Assembly: GCA_030620095.1 (NCBI GenBank)
Contig: JAUTXW010000598.1
Span: forward strand, 2,133,001-2,197,000
From: Kuschelorhynchus macadamiae
Taxonomy: Eukaryota; Arthropoda; Insecta; Coleoptera; Curculionidae
DNA: 64,000 nt
Direction of reading: 5' to 3'
This document shows positions 1-8,399 of the stretch, one piece after another. Each line of letters opens with the position of its first letter. Position 1 is the stretch's first letter. The notes below the pieces were generated by a model. That model saw only the letters and a list, made by a program, of their open reading frames with translations. It did not search any database and had not been told where the DNA came from. A program made the translations under genes and the position numbers.

Positions 1-508
1 TTAAAGCTTCAAATCACAAATCGCGAGAGCTCTGTAAACCAATAATTTAATGACTGATTGCTTTTGTGCTGGATGATGATGGGAATTTGCATTTAAGTAC
101 CTGTTCGTATGTGTTGGTTTTCTATATACAGAGTGTTCTAAGGAACCATCCCCTTTCCTTTGTACAAGAACATCTAGAAAGGGAATTTCCATTTTAAATT
201 TTATGTTAGCATGTTGTTGATTAAGATGATCAAGAAACCCAGGGAGGTTTTCTGGACTATGTGGCCATATTACAAAAGTGTCGTCTACCATGATTTTGGT
301 TTTAGTGGAGACGACTCTAAGGCTTCCTCCTCAAAAGCTTCCATGAAGATATTGGCTACCACCAGTGACAATGGAGATTCCGTGGCTGCTCCTGAGGTTT
401 GCTCATAGAAAGTTCCTTGAAAGACAAAATACGTTGATGTAAGGCATGCTTTAATTAGATCTAAAAGAGAGTTGTCAATACTATTATGGTGAAATAAGTC
501 CGATATTA
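1..508 (-). mobile_element. Penelope-like element fragment (family A), inverted left copy, RT domain
   Basis: Read on the minus strand this encodes part of a PLE reverse transcriptase. It has a VANIFMEAFE segment, a VDDTFVIWPH catalytic segment, then FLDHLNQQH, IPFLDVLVQRK and VYRKPTHTNRYLNA. The last three are the standard succession in the PLE palm and thumb. The conserved FRY before VDD is lost by a small deletion that also breaks the frame, and the copy ends at a stop near position 1, so it is not functional. It is 5' truncated at about 508, where it meets an oppositely oriented copy of the same family. It lies in a midasin intron or beyond the gene. Confidence 0.85.
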
Positions 509-1242
509 TGGAAATTGCTGTATACGAATGTGCCTATAATAATATCAGACTTATTTCACCATAATAGCATTGACGACTCACTTTTAGATCTAATTGAAGC
601 ATGTCTTACATCAATGTATTTTGTCTTTCAAGGAATTTTCTATGAGCAAACCTCAGGAGCAGCCATGGGATCTCCACTGTCACCTGTGTGGATGATGCAA
701 TACTATAAATAAAATTTACAATGGGAATTGAATCAGAAGGCACGATTCCCTTTCTAGAGGTTCTTGTACAAAGGAAAGGGGATGGTTCCTTAGGACACTC
801 TGTATATAGAAAACCATCATCATTCAGCACAAAAGCAATCAGTCATTAATTCATTGGTTTACAGAGCTCTCGCGATTTGTGACCAAAATTCTTTACAATC
901 GGAAACAGAGAAACTGACTCAAGTTTTAAAAGGGAATGGATATTGCACTGATGATATTAGACGATCAATAAGAAAATATAATAATCCTACTCCACGAAAT
1001 GATACTAATAAGAAATTACCGATAGGAAATGTAGTTCTTCCATTTATACACGGAACCACAGACAAGATTGCAGGGAAATTGGACAATGTTTGAGATCGCC
1101 AAAGGACATTATTCCTTTTCAAACGGAAGGAGTCTATGCAATTCCTTGTCCCTGTGGTGATGTTTATATTGGAGAAACTGGACGATCCATAACGACTAGG
1201 CTTAAGGAACATGAACGATGTATCAGAAAGAAACAAATTGTA
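509..1242 (+). mobile_element. Penelope-like element fragment (family A), right copy, RT to GIY-YIG start
   Basis: On the plus strand this has LYTNVPI, LFHHNSIDD, the RT segment SGAAMGSPLSPV, then a deleted thumb region. The connector with GTTDKI follows, then the start of the GIY-YIG nuclease (EGVYAIPC, VYIGETGRSITTRLKEHE). Several indels break the frame, for example loss of the catalytic VDD region and of part of the YRKPTHT segment. The copy is interrupted at the TA at 1241-1242 by the mariner element and resumes at 3867. Positions 530-880 are a near mirror image of 1-505. Confidence 0.85.
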
Positions 1243-1590
1243 CAGGGTTTTTTTTTATATATTGCCACCCCCCTTATCTTTTTTATTTGACATTTTAGAA
1301 AAATGTGTCCCAAATAAAAGTTTAATGGTTTCAAATGAATTTTTATGAAAACATTTTTTTTCATATACAGGGTGTTACAGAAAGTCTGGGCGTGGTCCAA
1401 GTTTCTTATTTCAAATAGGTACCCCATTTTTTTATTGAATTTTCGGATTCTCCTGAGAATTTTACACATTTTTTATAAGGGATATTCTATACTTAAATCT
1501 AAAGCCTAAAGAGATATTGTTATTTTTTGAAAACTATTATGTAAAACAGGTAAACATTTTTCTGGTCGTAAACTGGTCATTGACGGTGAT
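1243..1590 (+). repeat. Left terminal inverted repeat of mariner-1
   Basis: This arm matches 3560-3864 in reverse complement at very high identity, apart from about 40 bases near 1310-1350 that only the left arm has. A second motif resembling an element end (ATACAGGGTGTTACAG) lies inside the arm near 1372, as if an older mariner end were included. The arm stops about 28 bases before the transposase ATG. Confidence 0.9.
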
Positions 1591-1617
1591 CTGTCGTTCT
1601 GTCAATTCATTGAAAAG

Positions 1618-2736
1618 ATGCATTACACTGACGAAGAAAGATGTGATATTCTTCGCATTTTCTACAAGAATAATAATAATGCTTGCGCGGCAAGAAGAGA
1701 ATATCAGCGGCTTTTCCCCATGCGAGCTATTCCATTTCGAAAAACTTTCAAAAATATTGAACTTGGCTTTCGAAATCGAATGACTGTTAAAAGAAAAAAA
1801 CGTACTGCGGTTGTTAATGAGGAGGAGGAATTAAATATTTTATTATTTTTTCAAGGTAGGTTAATAGAAATTACCCACAGGATATAAAGTAACTTACGCA
1901 AATATTATTTATTTTCAGAAAATCCAAATGCAGCCTTAAAAGACGCATCAATTTTTTTTAATAAATCTATTTTCAAAATTTATTCGACATTAAAAAAGCA
2001 TGGATATTTCCCATACAAAATTTTACCCGTCCAGAAATTAACTGAAGATCAGAAAAACCAACGAACCATGTTTTGCCAGGAAATGTTGCTGATGAAAGAT
2101 GAAGATAACAATATTTTTCAAAAAGTTTTATGGTCAGATGAATGCGCCTTTAGTACTGCCGGGATTCACAACCGGAAAAATGTTAGATTTTGGGCAACGG
2201 AAAACCCTCGGGCCATGCGTGAAATTAAAACCCAAGGTCGGAAAACTTTAAATGTGTGGTGCGGGCTCCTTCACAACAAAATTATTGGACCGATTTTCAT
2301 TGATGGATCTTTAAATGGAGAAAAATATCTAAATTTATTAAATAATGATCTGGAACCTATTTTGGATGACTTACCCCTCCGTCAATACAACCAAATTATT
2401 TGGCAACAAGATGGAGCCCCACCACACAATGTTTTTGCGGTCCTAAATTTTTTAAATCAAAATTTTGAAACGTGGATTGGTCGGACTGGACCGATTCGGT
2501 GGCCGCCCAATAGTCCCGACTTAACACCTCTTGACTCTTTTCTGTGGGGATTTTTGCAGAATAAAATATATGAAACTCCCACGGAAGATATAGAGGTGTT
2601 AAGAAGGAGAATAATGGAAGCCATTGAGGATTTAAACAATAATCATGCACAATTCATTATTAATGCGATTAATAAAATCGAAGCAGATTATACAAATTGT
2701 ATTGAAATGAATGGTGGACATATTCAGCAATTATAA
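1618..2736 (+). CDS. Mariner-type transposase, intact, two exons
   Basis: Exon 1 is 1618-1855 and exon 2 is 1919-2736, with a 63-base intron (GTAGG donor, TTTTCAG acceptor). Splicing gives 351 residues with no stop. The N-terminus (MHYTDEERCDILRIFYKNN) is the helix-turn-helix DNA-binding part. The catalytic core shows LWSDECAFS, WQQDGAPPH and SPDLTPLDSFLWG. Forty residues separate the second and third Asp, so it belongs near the DD41D-type mariner relatives rather than classical DD34D. The family cuts and pastes the element at TA. The start is the only ATG giving the complete first helix. The splice model is inferred from frame and borders, not from transcripts. Confidence 0.85.
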
Positions 2737-2798
2737 TATTTATATTTCATTTCATTATTGAATTATTTGATAATATGTAGTTTTTTGTAATAAACACA

Positions 2799-3233
2799 GC
2801 GTCAAAAAACTTGGACCCCTTCATAAGACGCAATGCAAAAATGCTCTGTTTCAAGACCTTGTATCTTGAGTAATAAATGATCCAACCATGTGATTAAAAA
2901 AAGTGTATGTTAACGAATAGCAGGGCTGCCACTTTTAGCCACATGAAATATTCTATTGTAATTAGAACGCTCTACAGAGTGTTTAAAAGTTTCTCAACAC
3001 AGGACCTAATGCAAATTAAATGGGAGGTCTGGCTAAAAAAAATTAAACTCTCCTTATTAGCTTGCTAATTACAATATCATGGCTCAGTTAACTAAAAGTG
3101 GTAGTCCCGCTATTCGTTGACATAATCATTTTTCAATCACTTCGTTGGTTCATTTATTACTGAAGATACGCGGTCTTGAGGAAAGCTTATTTGCATTGCG
3201 ACTTATGAAGGGGTCCAAGTTTTTTGACGCTGT
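2799..3233. mobile_element. Nested MITE with about 190-bp inverted repeats
   Basis: CACAGCGTCAAAAAACTTGG at the left is matched by its reverse complement at the right end. Similarity between the arms continues for roughly 190 bases each, with a short non-repeated centre. TGTAGTTTTT occurs on both sides, a possible target duplication, although nine bases separate it from the left arm. There is no coding potential. It lies inside mariner-1 downstream of the transposase stop. Confidence 0.7.
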
Positions 3234-3364
3234 GTGTAGTTTTTAAAATATTCTTTTCGTTTTCGTTAATATTATACATATATTTTTTAAAAACATGTGT
3301 TGCCTTAATTAGATTCATATGCATATTTCCAAAATTCGATGTTTTTGGAATACCCCGTAGAAGG

Positions 3365-3540
3365 AAAAAAATCCACGTCTGATATTTCAAAAAATGTTTG
3401 TTTAGATGGCGATTCGTTGGAAGATGGTGATTTCTGTTCTGGTTGCCTGTGTATTTTCGTTATTCTCATAAGCTATGCGAAGGTTGTCGGATTTTTCCTC
3501 ATCGGAAATGTGACATTTTATCCAGAAATTGACAGAAAGT
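3365..3540 (-). pseudogene. Reversed, diverged copy of the transposase N-terminus inside mariner-1
   Basis: Reading the minus strand from about 3540 gives HISDEEKSDNLRIAYENNEN, which parallels MHYTDEERCDILRIFYKNNN of the transposase on the other strand. The parallel continues, through stops, into IFQRIAI and NIRRGF (compare LFPMRAI and NIELGF). It directly adjoins the right inverted repeat in the same relation as the true N-terminus adjoins the left one. The right arm is therefore a second, diverged 5' end of a related element. Confidence 0.7.
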
Positions 3541-3559
3541 CTACTAAACAGTAAAACAG

Positions 3560-3864
3560 TCACCGTCAATGACCAGTTTACGACCAGAAAAATGTTTACC
3601 TGTTTTACATAATAGTTTTCAAAAAATAACAATATCTCTTTAGGCTTTAGATTTAAGTATAGAATATCCCTTATAAAAAATGTGTAAAATTCTCAGGAGA
3701 ATCCGAAAATTCAATAAAAAAATGGGGTACCTATTTGAAATAAGAAACTTGGACCACGCCCAGACTTTCTGTAACACCCTGTATATGAAAAAATTGGGAC
3801 ACATTTTTCTAAAATGTCAAATAAAAAAGATAAGGGGGGTGGCAATATATAAAAAAAAACCCTG
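3560..3864 (-). repeat. Right terminal inverted repeat of mariner-1
   Basis: This is the reverse complement of 1243-1590 without the 40-base left-arm insert. It ends CCCTG before the TA target duplicate at 3865-3866. Confidence 0.9.
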
Positions 3865-3866
3865 TA

Positions 3867-4262
3867 CAATCTGCTGTATCTGAACACCAACATTCTACTG
3901 GGCATGACATAAATGTAAAAGAAACCAAAGTTCTTGCATCGGTTTCGGGACTGTATAAACGCAAAATTAGAAAATCTATTAAAATTTATAAGCATCCTAA
4001 CAATTTTAATAGAGATACGGGCTTCAGTCTACATCATACGTGGAAACCGATCGTTACACGCTTCGGTAAACACAGGTCGACTATAAATAGCCGGCCTGGG
4101 TCTCCCCGAGCTCATTCAGTGTTCCGATCTCGTGAAGTGAAGATCCCTGAAGATGCCTCGTGCAATCGAAGGCGAAACGTCGGAAAGTGATTCCATTTTG
4201 ACACGGTCTAATCCCAAGAACCATGATTTCTTTTCTTTGCAAATTTACACGGTTTCTCAACA
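3867..4262 (+). mobile_element. Penelope-like element (family A) 3' end, continuation of 509-1242
   Basis: The reading continues the GIY-YIG domain cut by mariner-1: SAVSEHQHSTGHDINVKETK, then YKRKIRKSIKIYKHP, then FSLHHTWKP. The last is the conserved tail of this PLE nuclease. It runs into the terminal region with the hammerhead-like motif (4145-4184) and SESDSILTRSNP-like coding, the same sequence that starts the ORF in the copy at 32 kb. This is consistent with a pLTR or the beginning of a next tandem unit. Confidence 0.8.
4145..4184 (+). ncRNA. Hammerhead-ribozyme-like motif in PLE terminal repeat
   Basis: Core elements in order are CTGAAGA (4147-4153), a GCCT...AGGC hairpin, then GAAAC followed directly by GTC. 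Flanking TCC and GGA can pair as a short helix I. Hammerheads are known from PLE terminal repeats. Here helix III would be only two pairs without a loop, so activity might need a dimer, and one extra U lies between the core and helix II. An ATG inside the motif starts the PLE ORF reading MPRAIEGETSE. Confidence 0.5.
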
Positions 4263-5205
4263 TTCTTTAGTCGATCTCCAAAGCGCACAGCAGTTCTTGA
4301 TGATTTAGTTAAATTTCGCTTACCTAAAGCTGCTCCCACGAGGTGGCACTTCAATGTACGTTGTGTAGAAACTGTGGTTGTTTATCGGGCAGACATTTTA
4401 TTATGTTTAGAAAAAATAATTAACCAAGCCTTTGGTTTAAAAGGCTTTTTACAAAATGCAGATTTTTTATTTTGGTTGAACTTCTTCCATCTTATAACGC
4501 TCCATTGTGAAATACTTTTTAATGAACTTCAAAAACGTATTATCGATGTTTTATTAGTAAAAAAATATATAGACTCCTTTTAAACGTTCCCTCCAAGCAG
4601 TTCGCGATAACGACCTATCTTCAGAAATGCCTTCAATTCATTTCATCTAATGCTAGTAAACGGCTACGTAAAATTGAAGATTCTAAACGTCGAGTGGCTT
4701 TGGAGGTCTGTGACAATAATTTTTGAAATGCACCATCGCTTTAGTTTCAGTGATCATTTAGGATTTACAACAATAATTTTCCAGATAATATTTTAAATTT
4801 AGTTAAAAAAGACTTTCCTTGTATAAATTACTTAAAACTAAAAACTGAACTGCAAGTTATTTATGATCGCACTGATTTTCGTGTAAGTTCTAGAGCTATT
4901 TCAATGCTTCAACTTTTATAAATAATAACCTAAGTGATACGTTTTCTGAAACTGTCAAAATATTAACTTTACTGTGTACAACACCATTTCAAATCATTTC
5001 ATTTATAAAAGGAATGTGCAATTTGAACAAACGTGTCATTCAGCATTTTTCCAATTCTAAAGAACGAAGAGAAGAGTAGACCTGAACTTCAAGAGAACTT
5101 AAAGCTCAATTTAAAGGTAAGATATTTATTTTTATTTTCAGTATGCCTATTTTTAAATTTGTTATTGACCTCCCAATTTAATTCACCACGAGCCGCCACT
5201 GCAAG
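4250..5205 (+). pseudogene. hAT-type (ZMYM1-like) transposase 3' fragment
   Basis: The plus strand reads FFSRSPKRTAVLDDLV, then RLPKAAPTRWHFNVR, FWLNFFHLITLHCEILFNEL and LQKRIIDVLL. These are typical of insect hAT transposases annotated as zinc-finger MYM1-like. After frameshifts it continues with SDTFSETVKILTLLCTTP, near the hAT C-terminal dimerisation region. CACGAGCCGCCACTG at 5187-5201 looks like the element end (CAGTGGCGGCTCGTG inverted). Stops and indels make it non-functional, and its 5' part is missing where it meets the PLE. Confidence 0.6.
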
Positions 5206-5901
5206 TTTGTCATCTAAGTTACCATAACACACTGACACATATCAACTGGAGTTCGGCTGATTTTTTGAAGTTTTGTTACTTCAATAGGTAACTGACTTAA
5301 GAAAGTTTAACATACACATGATGCTTTAAATATACTCATAAAAATCTATTGGGGAAAGGTCTGATAAGCAGGAAAGTTCCTTCTTAAGTCGGTCTCCACC
5401 TTCATTAGAAACGATACAGTTAACTTGTGGTTAAGGCCTCGACCGTAAGATAACGACATATTTATCTAAAGTTTTAGTGCTAAAATGAACAAAAAAAAGT
5501 ACATCCTGCATTTTTAGAAATAAAAAAAGAAAAACATAACCTTTAAACGTGTAGAGCCTCAGCACTTTGCTAACTAACGACTAAACGGTTTAAAATATCG
5601 GATTAAAGTAAGAAACCAAAAAGTAAGGAAACATAATGGGAAATCTGATTTTTTAGATACAAACAGCCAGTGATTTCGCAGTAAAAATTTCGGGAGGTGA
5701 AAGTGGTCGCGACCTGGAAAAAAAGCAAGATCCAGTAGATTTTTGTAAAATGTATTATATCCATTTCGCAAATTTTGCTTACAATATAGTGTGTTTCAAA
5801 TTTGAATGAGTTATCTCTAAAAATTACGCCCTACATTTTTAGCCATCAATTAAAAAAACACTGTATAAACAATTATGCAAAAATAATCGACATATACTTA
5901 C
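5206..5901. other. Intron sequence, nothing recognised
   Basis: AT-rich sequence downstream of the midasin exon (in gene direction). I see no coding homology, inverted repeat or RNA gene. Confidence 0.5.
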
Positions 5902-6680
5902 ACAAAGTCAAACTTCTCGTCCGATAAGGCGTGCATGTTACTCCACAAAAGTAAAGTTAGAAACCGACGTTGATTCTGCACATCCTTCAAGTTGCTCAAA
6001 GTCGTAAATTTGGCGTCCAAAACTGACCAAGTAATGGTATTCAAATAAACTGGCTCCACTCCCGCAACGGCAAAACTAAATACGGAATTATCTTTCCCAG
6101 GAACAAAAGGCGGCTTCGTAGTCCAAGTGTAAAATTGTCTCTTAACTTCATGCCAAAGCCTTCTATCTCCTGTTTCTTTATATTTTAACAACACCCCTTC
6201 AAGTTCCACTGGCACCAAAATATTATTATTCAGAGAATCTAAACATAATTCATTCCCAGATTGAACAGCATTAAGTACTTGCTGTAAAATCATTTGCAAT
6301 AAGTTATCCACTAAAGGAAGGACTTCCAGATCTTCTAATTTTAAAGCAAGTTCTTCGCCTTTATTATCCTCAAATTTTTTTAATGATACCAGTTCATTGC
6401 TCTGATTATCATTACATAAAACACGATACTTTAATTCGACCAGTGCTTTTCGGTAACCAGGGGTGGATCTGAAAAAGGTTAAAATCTTTTCCGCGTCCGT
6501 TCTCGGATCGAATAAGTCGTATGTCTGAAGTAACTCTAAAGCCTCTAGTTGCCATTCTGATGTCAGAAATTCAGGCAGGTTGTTAAGTTTTCTGTAAACG
6601 CTTATGGCTTTGTAATTTGCAGAAAACTGCTCAGTCTTTTCATTGATATCTGATAGTATTCTTTCCAATGCTGGGGAAAC
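5902..6680 (-). CDS. Mdn1: Midasin homologue, exon (linker region)
   Basis: The exon lies between acceptor TTTTTTAG (6681-6682) and donor GTAAGT (5896-5901), 779 bases, starting in phase 0 and ending after two bases of a codon. It reads VSPALERILSDINEK, then FLTSEWQLEALELLQTYDLF, and ends LLLWSNMHALSDEKFDF. No AAA motif is present. It is mostly helical and acidic or neutral, as expected of the midasin linker that follows the AAA+ ring. Midasin is the giant AAA+ ATPase that strips assembly factors from pre-60S ribosomes in the nucleolus and nucleoplasm. Assignment rests mainly on strand, phase match with the upstream exon and continuity. The next exon is outside the window. Confidence 0.75.
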
Positions 6681-6994
6681 CTAAAAAATAAACGGTGAAT
6701 AAATATGAAAATAAAAATAAAATTGGTGGTAGTACCTAATGTATTTTTTTACATTATGCATAAACATATACCTAAGCTCAGTACAAAAGATTTCACGGCT
6801 GAAGTGAATTAAGCACAAGGCATCTTCAGGGATCCTCACTGTACAAAATTAAGACACTGAATGAGTTCCGATGAGCAGAGTTTAAAAGCTCTCAGAAACG
6901 TCTCTGTCGATTTTTAAAAATTAAAAAGATTGGGAAAGATCATTATTTGTTTAATCAACAACCTGGAGTGGTCTTTGATAAAAATAATTTTTTT
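6681..6994. other. Intron with PLE terminal-repeat remnant
   Basis: Minus-strand sequence around 6785-6880 matches the family A PLE terminal region: the GAAGATGCC half of the hammerhead-like motif, GGATCC, and the GAACTCATTCAGTGT block. The GAAACGTC half is missing. The rest is unrecognised. Confidence 0.5.
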
Positions 6995-7439
6995 GTGTTA
7001 TACAGGGTGTGCAAAAATATAATGTAAAAATAAAAAGTTTTAACTCTTACAACAGTTATTCTAGAACTATCATAGTAATCACATTTAGGAGCTTTGTTCG
7101 ATATCTCGGGCCGTTTTTGGCGGATTTTTGTTTCTTTGTTTAGAAAAAAAAGTTACAGAGTATTTTCAAAAAGTCTGTATTTTTAACTTAAAAAATGTCT
7201 AGAGGTTCTTTGATTTACTGTGGAAATTCCGGGTCTTTATTATCCCAGTTTCTCTACACCCAGAAGTATAGAGGTTTTGCATATTTTTGTTTAGAAAAAA
7301 AAGTTACAGGGCAGTTTCAAAGTCTGTATTTTTTAAATTACAAATTTCTGTGAGTTCTTACATTTAATATAAAACTTTCGTGAGTTTATTATCCCAGCTT
7401 TGGATCACAAGGGGTATTAAAGTTTACAGCAAAAATTTG
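6995..7439. repeat. Degenerate interspersed repeat, left half (mariner-type end)
   Basis: It begins TACAGGGTGTGCAAAAATAT, a mariner-type end. It carries two imperfect internal copies of a block containing TTTAGAAAAAAAAGTTACAG, a TCTGTATTTTT segment and TTATTATCCCAG. The same block reappears at 14566-14745, beyond the nested LINEs, so the repeat was split by them. Confidence 0.6.
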
Positions 7440-7829
7440 CGCTCTCTACACACTTTGCGGAAATATTTCATAACTTGTGACTTCTTTGTTAATTACTTCA
7501 ATAAGTACAGATCAATATATAGAAAAACATTAAAAAAAGCAAAAAAAAAACTATTATGATTCACGTATTTCATCTTCGAACAATAGACAAAAAGAGAGCT
7601 GGGAAATTGTTAATCAACTCAGGGGAAAATCTGGTAGTTATGTTGTATCTGATGTCGATATAAGACCTGAGGAATTTATTTAATTTTATTGCTCTATTGC
7701 CGAAAATCTCGCTAATCAGATATCGCCAAGGTGCAATCCATTACAGTTTTTGAAGCCGTTCCCTATATGTGATTCTTTTTTTCTTACTCCAACTGACGTG
7801 GTGGAGATTAGGACGATATTAAAAATAAC
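7440..7829 (+). mobile_element. LINE (non-LTR retrotransposon) reading plus, 5' part, split by nested LINE
   Basis: Plus-strand reading gives YRSIYRKTLKKAKK, KESWEIVNQLRGKSGSYVV, DSFFLTPTDVVEIRTILKI. This is the linker between endonuclease and reverse transcriptase in CR1/Jockey-like ORF2. It parallels KETWSIINNLRNKSN and DSFFLSPVSNTELLKVINNI of the inner element on the other strand. It stops at about 7829 and resumes near 12945 with DEISMRVLETLPEST. One stop codon is visible. The 5' end is truncated. Confidence 0.75.
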
Positions 7830-8399
7830 AAACAAACAAACAAATAAAAGTATGCTTTATTGCCGCAGAAAAATTTTACAATTTTATGGACAAAGCATAA
7901 TATATCTAAAATAAGACATATCAAAACATTAATCGAAAAGAATTTCGATACGTCAATGCTTTTTAAAAATGTACATTTTCAATTTACCAAATCGTAAAAC
8001 ACACGTTAGGATATAACATAACATTGCCGCAAAACAGTTAATGAATCTTAATAACCTTACAAAAGTAAACAAACACACATGTACGAGGTGAATAATTTCG
8101 ATGACATTGAAATCAAAATTGCAACTATGCGACCTTAAACTCTATGTTATTATAGTTATACAAATAATTGTGATGTTAAACAGAAGGTATAATGAACTAG
8201 TGTAGAATGTAGTATACAAAAAAGAATTAAATTTTGTTTTTAATCCAATACCTAACAAAAATAATTAAGTTTTAAGTGAATGTTCGACAGTTCTTTTCCC
8301 TATATAATGATTTACAAAATTCTATGCTACGAGTTAGGACATGGCTCACAAAAGATTTAAGTAAACAAGCGAGTTTAGTGACAATTTAAAGAGACTTAC

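Larger units (their letters stand above)
1243..3864 (+). mobile_element. Mariner-type DNA transposon with long terminal inverted repeats (mariner-1)
   Basis: The element starts CAGGG and ends CCCTG, flanked by TA at 1241-1242 and 3865-3866. Removing it restores a continuous PLE reading (KKQIVQ followed by SAVSEHQ), so the borders are exact. Inverted arms are 1243-1590 and about 3560-3864. The left arm has about 40 extra bases. The interior holds an intron-containing transposase, a nested MITE (2799-3233) and a reversed second copy of the transposase N-terminus (3365-3540). With an unbroken transposase and matching ends it could have been autonomous recently. Confidence 0.9.

Noticed and set aside
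6785..6880. Fifth hammerhead-like motif
   Set aside because: Only the GAAGATGCC half is present. GAAACGTC is absent, so it was listed as a terminal-repeat remnant only.
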